This document shows positions 36,966 to 46,368 of a DNA stretch of 64,000 bases, piece after piece (position 1 is the stretch's first letter; each line of letters begins with the position of its first letter). The notes below the pieces were generated by a model. The model was not told the origin of the DNA, made no database searches, and saw nothing but the letters and a program-made list of their open reading frames with translations. Position numbers and translations under genes: made by a program. The DNA comes from an uncultured Parabacteroides sp. (GTDB taxonomy: Bacteria > Bacteroidota > Bacteroidia > Bacteroidales > Tannerellaceae): contig CALUZS010000001.1 of assembly GCA_944325355.1 (NCBI GenBank), forward strand, positions 62,001 through 126,000, read 5' to 3'.

Positions 36966-38636
36966 CTAACTTCTCCCATCCAGCAGCTCTTTTGCATTTG
37001 CAATAGAAGCCTGTGTCAAATTCGCTCCGCTCAACATGCGTGCAATTTCCCGAATCCGTTCTTCCCGGTTCAATTTCCTTATCCTGGTAAACGTCTCCGT
37101 GTCTCCATCTTCCTTGTAAACAAAAAAATGAGAATCCCCCTTTGCTGCAATCTGCGGCAAATGAGTTATTGCGAACACCTGCATTTTTTTACCGAGTTCC
37201 TGCATGATATCTCCCATTTTGTCAGCGATGTCACCGGAAACTCCTGTATCTATCTCATCGAAAATAATCGTAGGCAAAGCTGTTTTTCCGGCAATCAACG
37301 CTTTCAGGCAAAGCATCAGACGGGCAATCTCCCCTCCTGAAGCAATTTCAGCTACCGGACGCAAAGGGATGTTTTTGTTGGCAGAAAAAAAGAAACTCAC
37401 GTCGTTTGCTCCGTAAAGATTCGGCTCCAACCTCGGCGCCACCCTTATCTCAAAGCGTATATTGGGCATTCCCAAAGGAGCAATAGACTTTTGCAGTTCG
37501 CTACTTACAAGCTTCGCAGCCTGTTTTCTCATATCGCTCAAAGCATCCGCTTTCTCCTTTACCGTCCCAAACAGGCGTTCAATCTCATTTTCCAATGCAG
37601 TTATCTGTGTATCAAAAGAATTTATTTCCGCCAACTTGCATTCCAATTCATTTTGTAAAGCAATCAATTCCTCTACAGTCTGCACCCGATGTTTCTGTTC
37701 CAGCGAATACAACAAATTCAACCGCTCGTTTACCCAATTCAGCCTTTCCGGATCAAATTCTATGGATTCCTTTTTGCTCTCTACTTCAAAAGACAAATCT
37801 TGCAAATCAATATAGATTGACCGCAACCGCTCCTCGATACCGTTAGCAGAAGCATAATATTTTCCAGCTGTTCCTGCCGTATTCGAAGCATCTTTCACTA
37901 ACTGGACCGCACCTCCCGTCTCATCATTACTCAACAATCCGGCAATTTTATATAACGCGCCCTTTATCTCTTCAGCGTGCACAAGCATCTCTTGCTCCTC
38001 TTCCAAGGCAACTTGTTCTCCTTCAGAAAGATTTGCGTCTGCCAATTGTGTTAACTGATATTGTAAATAGTCTTGTTCCGTTTTGCTCCGCTCCGCTTTC
38101 TCTTTCAGCTCTTCCAGCTGTTTCCGTTGCTTTTGGTAGCATGAAAAAACCGACTGGTATTCCAAAAGCAAGGCAGAATTTCCGGCCACTATATCCAATA
38201 CTTTCAATTGGAAAAGATTATCTCCCAATAATAAATTCTGATGTTGCGAATGGATATCGATAAGTTGTGAAGCTATCTCCTTTAATACGGACAACGGCAC
38301 AGGTGAATCGTTGACAAAAGCCCTTGATTTCCCTGACACATATAAATCGCGCCGCAAAATGCAGGAAGCCGGGTCGTAATCCAACTCAAACCGGTTGAAC
38401 AGTTCTTCCATATTATTATAAAGGGAAATGTCAAACTCTCCCTCTATCGTACATTTATCGGCTCCGGCTTTTATGCTTTTTACATCCGCCCGCTGTCCGG
38501 AAATCAACGAAAGCGCACCAAGAATAATCGATTTTCCAGCTCCGGTTTCTCCGGTTATCACAGAAAAGTTCTTATCGAAATTGATATCCAGCGTATCAAT
38601 CAGTACATAATTGCGTATATATAAAGATTTCAACAT
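36966..38636 (-). CDS. recN: DNA repair protein RecN
   Basis: 556 residues of an SMC-like ATPase: Walker A GETGAGKS near residue 30-37, a central coiled coil (about 150-370), and the C-terminal signature ASGGEIARLMLCLKAL with Walker B IFDEIDTGVSG. RecN acts at double-strand breaks in recombinational repair. It is the last gene of a tight leftward operon dnaN - exonuclease - coaBC - porD - recN, only 7 bp after porD. Confidence 0.94.
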   Translation of the reverse strand: MLKSLYIRNYVLIDTLDINFDKNFSVITGETGAGKSIILGALSLISGQRADVKSIKAGADKCTIEGEFDISLYNNMEELFNRFELDYDPASCILRRDLYVSGKSRAFVNDSPVPLSVLKEIASQLIDIHSQHQNLLLGDNLFQLKVLDIVAGNSALLLEYQSVFSCYQKQRKQLEELKEKAERSKTEQDYLQYQLTQLADANLSEGEQVALEEEQEMLVHAEEIKGALYKIAGLLSNDETGGAVQLVKDASNTAGTAGKYYASANGIEERLRSIYIDLQDLSFEVESKKESIEFDPERLNWVNERLNLLYSLEQKHRVQTVEELIALQNELECKLAEINSFDTQITALENEIERLFGTVKEKADALSDMRKQAAKLVSSELQKSIAPLGMPNIRFEIRVAPRLEPNLYGANDVSFFFSANKNIPLRPVAEIASGGEIARLMLCLKALIAGKTALPTIIFDEIDTGVSGDIADKMGDIMQELGKKMQVFAITHLPQIAAKGDSHFFVYKEDGDTETFTRIRKLNREERIREIARMLSGANLTQASIANAKELLDGRS

Positions 38637-38643
38637 AGCCTTT

Positions 38644-39546
38644 TTACTGTTTCAAGTTAGACAACCGGGCGTCTTCTGTCGGATACAAATTTTTCAACAT
38701 CTCATACCCTTCTTTCTTCTCTTGCGTCGAAGCATTCGAATAGATGCTTACTGTTTCATCCAATTTGGCATCCGAAAACAGCTGCAACAGCAACGAGTTC
38801 GGCCGGGCTTCCTTTATTTGTTTCAATCCCTGGAGAGATGAAATAACCGTCAAGCGCCCCCGGTCAGCATTGGCTGCCATCTCGTCCAGACCTTTCCGAT
38901 GGTACGTGTACCACAATTCGTGAAAAAAATCGGATGTATTATCCGTCAACGCCGTAATAAGTGCATGTTTGTTTCTATCAGAATCAAAGGCTTTCCACCC
39001 ACTCCAAGAAGATTCGCTCTGCGCCATATTGACTATTTGTTGCGCCTGCTGGAAATAAGGGACTCCGCCTTTAAGGGAAAAGCTGTCGAAATCCAACCCC
39101 AATATCGTATAAACATAAAATACAATGGTAGCCGTCAGATTACTGTTCAGCGAGTTTTCGGAATATTCCAACGGCTCAAATTCAACATATTCAAAATCAA
39201 ATTGCTGATCCCGAAAATTCAACAAGGTCGTTGTGTACGAAGAATTATATACCGGTCTGCGCGCCTGAACTTGGATTTCCCCTTTATAAGAATTTTCTTC
39301 CGGAACTTCATTGAGAATGATTGTAAAACTGCAATCTATCCGTTCATTCACGGCGAATGTGGCACCGGTCCATTTCTTCGTGTTGATAAATTCTGTCAAT
39401 GCTTTCTGCAAAGTTTCATATACTTGTTTGTTCGTTCCTTGAATCTTGTCGCTGTTAACCGTAACACGGGCATTCAACTCTTGGGCAGAGAGAGAACCGC
39501 ATATCCCAAGAAACACGAACAATAATATGAAAAGCGTTTTCCCCAT
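38644..39546 (-). CDS. porD: DUF4835 family protein, type IX secretion component PorD
   Basis: 300 residues with a signal peptide (ends SLSAQ, residue 21). The start ELNARVTVNSDKIQGTNK and the YVYTILGLDFDSFSLKGG segment fit DUF4835, the family named PorD in the Porphyromonas type IX secretion system. The exact role of PorD in the secretion machine is not known. It is encoded between coaBC (8 bp) and recN (7 bp), an arrangement conserved in Bacteroidales. Confidence 0.88.
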   Translation of the reverse strand: MGKTLFILLFVFLGICGSLSAQELNARVTVNSDKIQGTNKQVYETLQKALTEFINTKKWTGATFAVNERIDCSFTIILNEVPEENSYKGEIQVQARRPVYNSSYTTTLLNFRDQQFDFEYVEFEPLEYSENSLNSNLTATIVFYVYTILGLDFDSFSLKGGVPYFQQAQQIVNMAQSESSWSGWKAFDSDRNKHALITALTDNTSDFFHELWYTYHRKGLDEMAANADRGRLTVISSLQGLKQIKEARPNSLLLQLFSDAKLDETVSIYSNASTQEKKEGYEMLKNLYPTEDARLSNLKQ

Positions 39547-39554
39547 ACAAGCAA

Positions 39555-40757
39555 TTAACGGATATATTCAGTGATTTTATCTACAATATCTTCTGCGACT
39601 TCCTTTTTGCTTTTCAAGGGGTAAGCAATTGTTTCGCCTTTATCCGTCAATATTGTTATCTTATTCGTATCCACTTTAAATCCGGCGCCGTCGTCGGTCA
39701 AGGAATTAAGGACAATCATATCCAAATTTTTCTTTTTCAACTTTTCAAGTGCATGCGTATGCCCGTTGGTCGTTTCCAAAGCAAAGCCTACCAATATCTG
39801 GCAATCTTTCTTTATCTGTCCAAGCGAAGCGGCAATATCTTTATTAGGCACTAAATGGAGCATCATATCGCCGGCTGTCTCCCGTTTGATTTTCTGCTCA
39901 GCAACATGCTCAGGCTTATAATCTGCCACTGCAGCCGAAAGGATTGCGGCATCAACCTCCGGGAAACGGCTTACGCAAACCTGGTACATTTCGTCTGCCG
40001 ATTCCACATTTATCCGCGTAATATTCGGATGGTGGCAATCGAGAGATACCGGTCCCGCTACCAAACAAACGTTTGCTCCGCGTTCCGCAGAAGCTTCCGC
40101 CAATGCAAATCCCATCTTCCCGGAAGAATAATTGCCAACAAACCGGACAGGGTCTATTTTTTCGTAAGTCGGTCCTGCCGTTATCAAAATATTTTTTCCG
40201 GCTAATGTTGTTTTTTGATTAAAAAAATCATCCAACACGGAAATGATTTTCTCCGGCTCTTCCATCCTTCCTTTCCCGACCAGGTGGCTGGCTAATTCTC
40301 CGGTTGCAGGTTCTATGATACGATTCCCGAAAGAACGGAGTTTTTCCAAGTTTTGTTGGGTTGTGGGATGCGCATACATATCCAAATCCATTGCAGGAGC
40401 CACAAAAACAGGTGCTTTACAGGAGAGATATGTTGTTACCAACATATTGTCGGCTATGCCATTCGCCATTTTTCCGATTGTGGAAGCCGTCGCGGGAGCA
40501 ATAAGCATGGCATCCGCCCATAGCCCCAAGTCCACATGGCTGTTCCACGTCCCGTCGCGGTTGGAAAAGAATTCGCTGATTACCGGATGTGAACTCAATG
40601 TTGCCAATGTCAACGGAGTAATGAACTCTTTACCTGACGGAGTTATCACGACCTGCACTTCCGCACCTGACTTGACTAATCCTCTGATAATATAAGCCGC
40701 CTTATAAGCAGCGATACTTCCCGTTATACCGAGTATGATATGCTTTCCTTTTAACAT
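39555..40757 (-). CDS. coaBC: Bifunctional phosphopantothenoylcysteine decarboxylase/phosphopantothenate-cysteine ligase
   Basis: 400 residues: the N-terminal flavoprotein CoaC (1-180; GITGSIAAYKAAYIIRGL and the substrate segment APAMDLDMY) is followed by the CoaB synthetase (about 190-400; GPTYEKIDPVRFVGNYSSGK). It carries out two consecutive steps of coenzyme A synthesis, using CTP and FMN. Part of the dnaN-recN operon; a 49-bp gap separates it from the exonuclease gene. Confidence 0.94.
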   Translation of the reverse strand: MLKGKHIILGITGSIAAYKAAYIIRGLVKSGAEVQVVITPSGKEFITPLTLATLSSHPVISEFFSNRDGTWNSHVDLGLWADAMLIAPATASTIGKMANGIADNMLVTTYLSCKAPVFVAPAMDLDMYAHPTTQQNLEKLRSFGNRIIEPATGELASHLVGKGRMEEPEKIISVLDDFFNQKTTLAGKNILITAGPTYEKIDPVRFVGNYSSGKMGFALAEASAERGANVCLVAGPVSLDCHHPNITRINVESADEMYQVCVSRFPEVDAAILSAAVADYKPEHVAEQKIKRETAGDMMLHLVPNKDIAASLGQIKKDCQILVGFALETTNGHTHALEKLKKKNLDMIVLNSLTDDGAGFKVDTNKITILTDKGETIAYPLKSKKEVAEDIVDKITEYIR

Positions 40758-40806
40758 GAATTTCTATTTTCTATGATTACAAATGCCTGCATCAGATATC
40801 AGAAGC

Positions 40807-41580
40807 TCATATTTTTGAATTAAAATCCCTCAATCTTATTCTCGACAGGATTTGTTTTGTGTTCAAAGGAAATTCGCCGTTCATAATCCACGAATAGTAG
40901 CCGGGATCGACTTTCAGAATTTCTTCTACCAAGCGACCTTTATATTTTCCGAAATTAAAGACTTCTTGCCCTTTGTCGTTGTAAATCATCCTGCCGGCAA
41001 AATCAACATTGTTATTATAACTTGAGAACTTCGACAAGAAAGTAATATCGTTTTCCAACTCCGGATAGCGGTCTAATTGAGCTTTCAATACCTCATAAGT
41101 AGCAAATGTGTCGGCTTCAGCAGAATGGGCATGTTCCAGTTCCTTATTACAATAGAACTTATATGCGGCCGACAATGTGCGCTGTTCCATCTTATGGAAG
41201 ATGGTTTGTACATCCACAAATTTCCGGTGGTTCAAATCGATATCCACATCGGCGCGGATGAACTCCTCTGCCAACAACGGAATATCGAAGCGGTTCGAAT
41301 TATAACCTGCCAAATCGCACCCCTCAATTTGCGCAGCCAATGACTTTGCGATTTCTTTGAATGTGGGACAATCTTTCACATCCTCGTCTGTAATTCCATG
41401 AATTGCCGTTGCTTCTGCCGGAATATGGCGTTGCGGGTTAATTCTTCTCGTCTTACATTCCTCTTTCCCGTCCGGATAAACTTTAACCATCGAAATTTCC
41501 ACAATGCGGTCATTGACAATATCGATGCCTGTTGCTTCCAAATCAAAAAAGACCAGAGGATTTTTCAATTTCAATTGCAT
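40807..41580 (-). CDS. DnaQ-like 3'-5' exonuclease
   Basis: 257 residues of the DEDDh exonuclease fold: FFDLEATGID gives Asp13/Glu15, and the ATAIHGITDEDV and HSAEADTFATYEVL segments supply the other conserved residues including the His and final Asp. A C-terminal part of about 70 residues (FNFGKYKGRLVEEILKVDPGY, 195 onward) resembles the putative quorum-sensing-regulated region of such proteins. It probably proofreads or trims DNA; it is either the polymerase III epsilon analogue or a paralogue. 13 bp downstream of dnaN. Confidence 0.9.
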   Translation of the reverse strand: MQLKLKNPLVFFDLEATGIDIVNDRIVEISMVKVYPDGKEECKTRRINPQRHIPAEATAIHGITDEDVKDCPTFKEIAKSLAAQIEGCDLAGYNSNRFDIPLLAEEFIRADVDIDLNHRKFVDVQTIFHKMEQRTLSAAYKFYCNKELEHAHSAEADTFATYEVLKAQLDRYPELENDITFLSKFSSYNNNVDFAGRMIYNDKGQEVFNFGKYKGRLVEEILKVDPGYYSWIMNGEFPLNTKQILSRIRLRDFNSKI

Positions 41581-41593
41581 CTCAAATTATGCT

Positions 41594-42718
41594 TTAATCA
41601 TTTAACATCATAGGCATCAAAAGCATCAGGAGGTCTTCATTCTCATCATTTTCAGAAGGGATGATCAATCCTGCCCTGGACGGGTCGGCCAATTCCAATA
41701 TCACATCGCTCGAACCGATATTACTCAGAATTTCTATCAGGTATGTGGCTTTAAATCCAATACACAAATTATCGCCTGAATAATCGCAGGTTATACGTTC
41801 TTCAGCCGATGTCGAGAAATCAATGTCTTGGGCGGACACCATCATCTCGTCAGCCGATAAATTCAATTTTATCAAACTGCTTGCCGGATTGGAAAAGACC
41901 GAGACACGCTTAAGGGCGTTCAAGAAAGACAAACGGTCGATAACCACTTTATAAGGATTAACCGTAGGTATTACACTATTATAATTAGGATATCGTCCTT
42001 CTATCAAGCGGCAGACCATCTCAAAATTGGAACATTTGATATAAGCGTTGTTTTCGTCAAACATAATGTTGACGGGACCTTCTTCCTTTCCCAAAACACC
42101 ACGTAACATCGTTGCCGGTTTCTTTGGCAAGATAAACGAGGATTTCTGCCCGGATTGGACAGCCAAATTTTTCAAACGGACAAGTTTATGCCCGTCTGAA
42201 GCAACAAATGTCAGATACTCTTGATTTATATCGAAATATATCCCATTCATTACCGGACGTAATTCATCTTCTGCCGTAGCAAACAAAGAACGGGAGATGC
42301 CATTCAATAAAACAGCGGAATCAATCTGCAATGAGATGGCATTCTCTTTCAGTGGCCGTTGTTGCGGATAAATATTTCCGTTCTGCCCTATAAAATTATA
42401 TTTTCCGTTCTGGAAATGGATAAACACTTCCAGGTTACTGTCATTGATATCGAACTGCAACGGCTGTTCGGGCAATTCCTTTAATGGATCCAACAATATC
42501 TTCGCCGAAACAGCAAACAAGCCTTCCCCTTCGGCGGACAGAACTTCCATAGACGTTTCCATCCGGGTTTCTGCATCCGAAGCGACAATTGTCAATACTT
42601 TCCCGTTCAATTTAAAAAGGAAACAATCCAGAATCGGCAAAGAATTTTTCGATGCTATTACCTTACTTATTGATTGCAAACGCGATAAAAGAGCAGTGCT
42701 CGATACTTCAAATTTCAT
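41594..42718 (-). CDS. dnaN: DNA polymerase III beta sliding clamp
   Basis: 374 residues with the three-domain clamp fold; the start MKFEVSSTALLSRLQSISKV and the end LIIPSENDENEDLLMLLMPMML (read as NDENEDLLMLLMPM) are typical. It encircles DNA and tethers the polymerase. First gene of the operon to recN; a TATTTTTG -7-like box (42797-42804, minus strand) lies upstream, without a well-spaced -33. Confidence 0.95.
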   Translation of the reverse strand: MKFEVSSTALLSRLQSISKVIASKNSLPILDCFLFKLNGKVLTIVASDAETRMETSMEVLSAEGEGLFAVSAKILLDPLKELPEQPLQFDINDSNLEVFIHFQNGKYNFIGQNGNIYPQQRPLKENAISLQIDSAVLLNGISRSLFATAEDELRPVMNGIYFDINQEYLTFVASDGHKLVRLKNLAVQSGQKSSFILPKKPATMLRGVLGKEEGPVNIMFDENNAYIKCSNFEMVCRLIEGRYPNYNSVIPTVNPYKVVIDRLSFLNALKRVSVFSNPASSLIKLNLSADEMMVSAQDIDFSTSAEERITCDYSGDNLCIGFKATYLIEILSNIGSSDVILELADPSRAGLIIPSENDENEDLLMLLMPMMLND

Positions 42719-42856
42719 ATTTTTAGTTTTTTATTTATTACAATTCCATTTGTCTGCCCAGGCAGAATCCAGAAGGCCGGAATCTTTCTGAACATACAAA
42801 AATAGTAATTATTCCCAAATCCCGTGTTTCCTTTACACAATAAGTTTAAAAAAAGA

Positions 42857-42893
42857 AAAGGTCCCGTTCTCTATAAGAACGAGACCTTTTTCC
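42857..42893. terminator. Terminator of the rpmB-rpmG-DUF4295 operon
   Basis: A 14-bp stem with one mismatch (42857-42870 with 42876-42891) flanked by A/T runs; it lies 20 bp past the DUF4295 stop. Confidence 0.85.
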
Positions 42894-42911
42894 TTTATTC
42901 AAATCTTTCTA

Positions 42912-43064
42912 TTATTTCGTAAAATAATCCTTTACTGCTTCATTCGGAATCATCTCTTCACGAAAAATATAAGCACCTGTTTTCGGAGACTTTACCATCT
43001 TTATCACTTTCGAGAAAGTACGTCCGTCACCTTTCTTAAATGTTGCAACTGCTTTCTTTGCCAT
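42912..43064 (-). CDS. DUF4295 family protein (50 aa)
   Basis: A 50-residue basic protein beginning MAKKAVATFKKGDGRTFSKV and ending PNEAVKDYFTK. It matches DUF4295, a small Bacteroidetes-only family almost always encoded after rpmG; a ribosome-associated role is likely but unproven. It lies 21 bp downstream of rpmG and ends at the operon terminator. Confidence 0.9.
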   Translation of the reverse strand: MAKKAVATFKKGDGRTFSKVIKMVKSPKTGAYIFREEMIPNEAVKDYFTK

Positions 43065-43085
43065 TGTTTAAATCTCCTTAAGTTA

Positions 43086-43274
43086 TTATTTTATCTCTTT
43101 GTGTAAAGTCATTTTCTTCAAGATTGGATTGTATTTCATCAACTCCAACCGTTGAGTAGTATTCTTCCTATTCTTCGTCGTAATATAACGGGAAGTTCCC
43201 GGCATACCACTTTCTTTATGTTCAGTACATTCCAATATTACTTGAACTCTGTTTCCTTTTGCTTTCTTTGCCAT
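43086..43274 (-). CDS. rpmG: 50S ribosomal protein L33
   Basis: 62 residues starting [20 protein letters not shown] and ending TLHKEIK, the expected length for bL33. The zinc-binding cysteine pairs of the C+ form are absent (only one Cys, in LECTEHK), so it is the zinc-independent type. 15 bp downstream of rpmB. Confidence 0.95.
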   Translation of the reverse strand: MAKKAKGNRVQVILECTEHKESGMPGTSRYITTKNRKNTTQRLELMKYNPILKKMTLHKEIK

Positions 43275-43289
43275 AACTCATCCTCCAAA

Positions 43290-43529
43290 TTAAGCGTTTA
43301 AATAACCTTTTTCAGCAGCCATCTTAAGTGCTGCATCCAATCCTAATTTGTTTATAACACGCAAACCAGCCGCAGAAATATTCAAGCTAATCCAGCAATC
43401 CTGTTCTACCCAATAGAACTTTTTTCTAAACAAGTTAACATCAAATTTACGTTTCGTTCTTCTTTTAGAATGGGAAACGTTATTGCCAACCATTGCTTTT
43501 TTTCCAGTAATTTGACAAATTCTAGACAT
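43290..43529 (-). CDS. rpmB: 50S ribosomal protein L28
   Basis: 79 residues with the bL28 core [20 protein letters not shown] at the start and [10 protein letters not shown] in the middle. First gene of rpmB-rpmG-DUF4295. A TACCTTTG -7 box on the minus strand (43683-43690) about 155 bp upstream is a possible promoter, but no -33 element is well placed. Confidence 0.95.
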   Translation of the reverse strand: MSRICQITGKKAMVGNNVSHSKRRTKRKFDVNLFRKKFYWVEQDCWISLNISAAGLRVINKLGLDAALKMAAEKGYLNA

Positions 43530-43810
43530 CTCGTATCTTCTTTTATTACATGTAATAATTATGCAAAACTTTCTTTTTATCGCTTATCTTTTTGTGTTTC
43601 CTTCTTTTTTACCCTATTTTGAACTAGCATCACGATCAAAATATTCCAAGATAAAAACGATATATTCCTATTTTTTGTGGGGCAAAGGTAATCAATTATT
43701 GAATAACATCATACATTTCACCCTTAAAACCTTATTTTCCGATACAAAAAAATGCGCTGCTTTCTCCCTTTTTGGAATAAAGTAACAGCAAAATCAGTCG
43801 GAGTTTTTTG

Positions 43811-43894
43811 TACGAAGGATGAGACTTGAACTCACACGCCGTAACCGGCACTACCCCCTCAAAGTAGCGTGTCTACCAATTCCACCACCTTCGC
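43811..43894 (-). tRNA. tRNA-Leu (anticodon GAG)
   Basis: 84 nt with a long variable arm (class II). Acceptor GCGAAGG/CCTTCGT, discriminator A, anticodon loop TTGAGGG (GAG). No encoded CCA. Confidence 0.95.
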
Positions 43895-43905
43895 ATGAGA
43901 ATCAG

Positions 43906-43989
43906 TGCCCAGAACAGGACTCGAACCTGCACGATCGCAAAACCACTCGCACCTGAAACGAGCGCGTCTACCAATTCCGCCACCTGGGC
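43906..43989 (-). tRNA. tRNA-Leu (anticodon CAG)
   Basis: 84 nt, class II, acceptor GCCCAGG/TCTGGGC, discriminator A, anticodon loop TTCAGGT (CAG). It lies 11 bp upstream of the other tRNA-Leu in the leftward transcript. Confidence 0.95.
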
Positions 43990-44006
43990 ATTCTATTTCT
44001 TTTTCG

Positions 44007-44079
44007 AGCGGAAGACGGGACTCGAACCCGCGACCCTAACCTTGGCAAGGTTATGCTCTACCAACTGAGCTACTTCCGC
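44007..44079 (-). tRNA. tRNA-Gly (anticodon GCC)
   Basis: 73 nt with a full cloverleaf; acceptor GCGGAAG/CTTCCGC, discriminator T, anticodon loop TTGCCAA (GCC). First tRNA of the three-gene leftward cluster. Confidence 0.95.
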
Positions 44080-44096
44080 GATTTGTTTTCCGGCTG

Positions 44097-44127
44097 CAAA
44101 GGTAATCAGTATTTTGAAATAAACAAA
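44097..44127 (-). promoter_or_regulatory. Promoter of the tRNA-Gly/Leu/Leu cluster
   Basis: On the minus strand TTTG (44124-44127), a 19-bp spacer and TACCTTTG (44097-44104). Same boxes and spacing as the tRNA-Pro promoter; 17 bp before tRNA-Gly. Confidence 0.88.
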
Positions 44128-44223
44128 TATTGGATTTATTTTTTTCAAAAAAGCGAACCAACATATTTCTTATAATCGAATAATAATTCCGGTTATCCGC
44201 CACTTTATCTACCTTATACTCTC

Positions 44224-44679
44224 TTATTCCTTAAGATATTCTGCAATATTCAAGAAATTTTTCTCCAGCTGATACATATTCTCTGCCATGAATGAAAATA
44301 TTTCGCCCCAATCTTCCCGGCGGTGGAAATCGGCACCTTCTTTCTTTACATAAATGCGGGCAACTTGCTTTCCGGTTTCCAAAGTGCAAGAAGTGTCCCA
44401 TAACAATCCCTCCGGAAAGCCTTCCTCCAGTGTCTCTTTATACCATGTAAGACGTTCATACATCTCTTGGCGTTCCGATTCTTTCCGTTTATTGACTTCC
44501 AGGATTACACAGACTACATTCCGGGCGACATCGAATTTTAGTTCCACGCCTTTGACTTTCGTGTCATACAAGACCCACATCTTTTTCCGTTTTTTCAGCA
44601 TGGGCTGGAAAGAGCAATACGTAGCAAAGCTTTCCCAAAATTCAGTTTTCAATTTTCTTAATTCATCTTTACTGTACAT
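44224..44679 (-). CDS. DUF4268 family protein
   Basis: 151 residues, no signal peptide. Aromatic- and charge-rich, starting MYSKDELRKLKTEFWESFATY, with EVNKRKESERQEMYERL in the middle; this fits DUF4268, a family seen alone in Bacteroidetes and as a domain in some restriction-like proteins. Function unknown. Stands alone between the tRNA cluster and the small RNA. Confidence 0.82.
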   Translation of the reverse strand: MYSKDELRKLKTEFWESFATYCSFQPMLKKRKKMWVLYDTKVKGVELKFDVARNVVCVILEVNKRKESERQEMYERLTWYKETLEEGFPEGLLWDTSCTLETGKQVARIYVKKEGADFHRREDWGEIFSFMAENMYQLEKNFLNIAEYLKE

Positions 44680-44833
44680 AATAACTCAATTAATAAAACA
44701 TGCTTCCTCTAAGAAGAGTCTGGCTTTCTTGCTTCCCAAGATATACCGGCATTCCTCAAAACAAAAATATAAGGCTTTCGTACCACAAGAGCCAGAGCCG
44801 TTGATGCAAGCCGGAAAGTTGGAAAAAAGGCAT

Positions 44834-44900
44834 AAAAAAAGGCCATCTTCACAGACAGCCAATTCCATTGCTAACCTTAAATCTAATACCATGAAAAACA
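44834..44900 (-). ncRNA. Candidate small RNA (Bacteroidales-1-like)
   Basis: A leftward transcription unit without a convincing open frame: a -7 box ends at 44906, then a stretch including GGTATTAGATTTAAGGTTA (44873-44891 as read on the minus strand), then a 7-bp stem (GGCTGTC with GATGGCC, allowing G-T pairs) and seven T at 44834-44840. A promoter directly followed by a short conserved-looking sequence and a terminator is the layout described for the Bacteroidales-1 RNA motif; I assign it by memory of that motif and have not run a covariance search. Expected length is about 65-70 nt. No target is known. Confidence 0.6.
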
Positions 44901-44905
44901 CAATG

Positions 44906-44939
44906 CAAATATATGAATTTTTGTATTACCTGAAACAAA
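44906..44939 (-). promoter_or_regulatory. Promoter of the candidate small RNA
   Basis: On the minus strand TTTG (44936-44939), a 22-bp spacer and a perfect TATATTTG (44906-44913). The spacer is 1-3 bp longer than usual. Confidence 0.65.
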
Positions 44940-45024
44940 TCATTTCATAAAAAATATTATTTAATCATACAATTTGTTACCAAACGTCCGCAAAGTAAAT
45001 TATTTGCCGGATTCCGTCCGATTT

Positions 45025-46368
45025 TTATTCCGGATTATATTTCAATTCGCGCCCGCGTACAGCGTCATTTACTACGCCATCGTCGTAAGCAAGCTCCCCA
45101 TTGACGAACGTTTTCCATACAGCGTGATGAAAAGTATATCCTTCAAACGGAGACCAGCCGCATTTATACAAAATATTCTCTTTGGATACTGTCCATGACT
45201 TTGCCGGATCCACTAAAACCAAATCGGCATAATATCCGGGGCGTACGTATCCGCGGCGGTCAATCCGGAACAAATCCGCCGGATTATGGCACATCTTTTC
45301 AACAACTTTCTCGTATGTAAACTTCCCTTCCCACGCCAATTCCAGCATGACCGTAAGGGAATGTTGAACCAATGGTCCGCCCGAAGCTGCCGTCAGGCAA
45401 TTTCCCTCTTTCTCCGATAACAAATGCGGAGCATGGTCGGTTGCAACTATATCAATAATATTGTCGTTTATTGCATTACGCAACGCAAGCCGGTCGTTTT
45501 CCGTCTTTATGGCAGGATTCCATTTTATGCGGTTGCCAAATAGCGCATAATCGCCATCATAAAACCACAAATGATGGACACAAACCTCTCCGGTTATCTT
45601 TTTCTCTTTCAGCGGAGCGGAAGAAAGCAGTGAAAGTTCTTTCTCCGTCGACAAATGTAAAATATGCAAACGGGCATTCATCCTCGTTGCCAAATCGACA
45701 GCCTTGGACGAAGAAACATAACAAGCTTCTTCGCTCCGGATTTTACTATGGAAAGAAATATCCAAATCCGTCCCGTATTTTCCCGTATAATAGGCTATAT
45801 TCCGCTTAATAATCGACTCTTCTTCCGCATGGATGGCAATCAACATTCCGGTAGACCCGAATATCCGCTCCAAAGCTTCCTGATTATCCACCAACATATT
45901 CCCGGTAGACGAACCTAAGAAGAGTTTTATTCCGGGGACGCGTGTGCGGTCTGCCAGAAGCAGCTGACCGTAATTGGTATTGGTTCCGCCTATAAAAAAA
46001 GAATAATTTGCCCGGGAAACCTCCGCTGCCCGCTCAAATTTCCATTCCAGATTCTCTATTGTTGTTGTCTGCGGCTTGGTATTCGGCATATCCATGAAAG
46101 AAGTGACACCTCCTGCTACAGCAGCCCGGCTTTCCGACTCAATATCTCCCTTATAGGTCAATCCTGGCTCCCGAAAATGAACCTGGTCGTCGATTACTCC
46201 AGGCAATAAGTATTTTCCCGAAGCATCAATCACTATATCCGCATCATCCGGAATAGGAGAAGCCCCTTCATGAACAGCCGCTATTTTGTCTCCGGCAATC
46301 AATACCGAACCGGCGTAGGTTCTGCCCTCATTAACGATTCGGGCGTTATGGATAAATATCTTTTTCAT
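45025..46368 (-). CDS. pyrC: Dihydroorotase
   Basis: 447 residues from the ATG at 46368, whose ATGA overlaps the pyrD stop; the frame is open further upstream to 46428 but that would run into pyrD. The amidohydrolase barrel shows [10 protein letters not shown] at 60-69 and [10 protein letters not shown] near 310-320. The first metal-binding position of the usual HxH motif is Gln (QVH), a variant I recall from other Bacteroidetes dihydroorotases. It closes N-carbamoyl-aspartate to dihydroorotate, step three of pyrimidine synthesis. Last of the overlapping pyrK-pyrD-pyrC operon. Confidence 0.9.
   Translation of the reverse strand: MKKIFIHNARIVNEGRTYAGSVLIAGDKIAAVHEGASPIPDDADIVIDASGKYLLPGVIDDQVHFREPGLTYKGDIESESRAAVAGGVTSFMDMPNTKPQTTTIENLEWKFERAAEVSRANYSFFIGGTNTNYGQLLLADRTRVPGIKLFLGSSTGNMLVDNQEALERIFGSTGMLIAIHAEEESIIKRNIAYYTGKYGTDLDISFHSKIRSEEACYVSSSKAVDLATRMNARLHILHLSTEKELSLLSSAPLKEKKITGEVCVHHLWFYDGDYALFGNRIKWNPAIKTENDRLALRNAINDNIIDIVATDHAPHLLSEKEGNCLTAASGGPLVQHSLTVMLELAWEGKFTYEKVVEKMCHNPADLFRIDRRGYVRPGYYADLVLVDPAKSWTVSKENILYKCGWSPFEGYTFHHAVWKTFVNGELAYDDGVVNDAVRGRELKYNPE

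Noticed and set aside
43561..43785. Plus-strand 74-codon open frame upstream of rpmB
   Set aside because: AT-rich leader region of the rpmB operon; no signal, domain or conserved start. A -7 box of the opposite strand lies within it.
44686..44901. Minus-strand 71-codon open frame
   Set aside because: It coincides with the candidate small RNA, its terminator would lie within the frame, and the product has no protein-like pattern.
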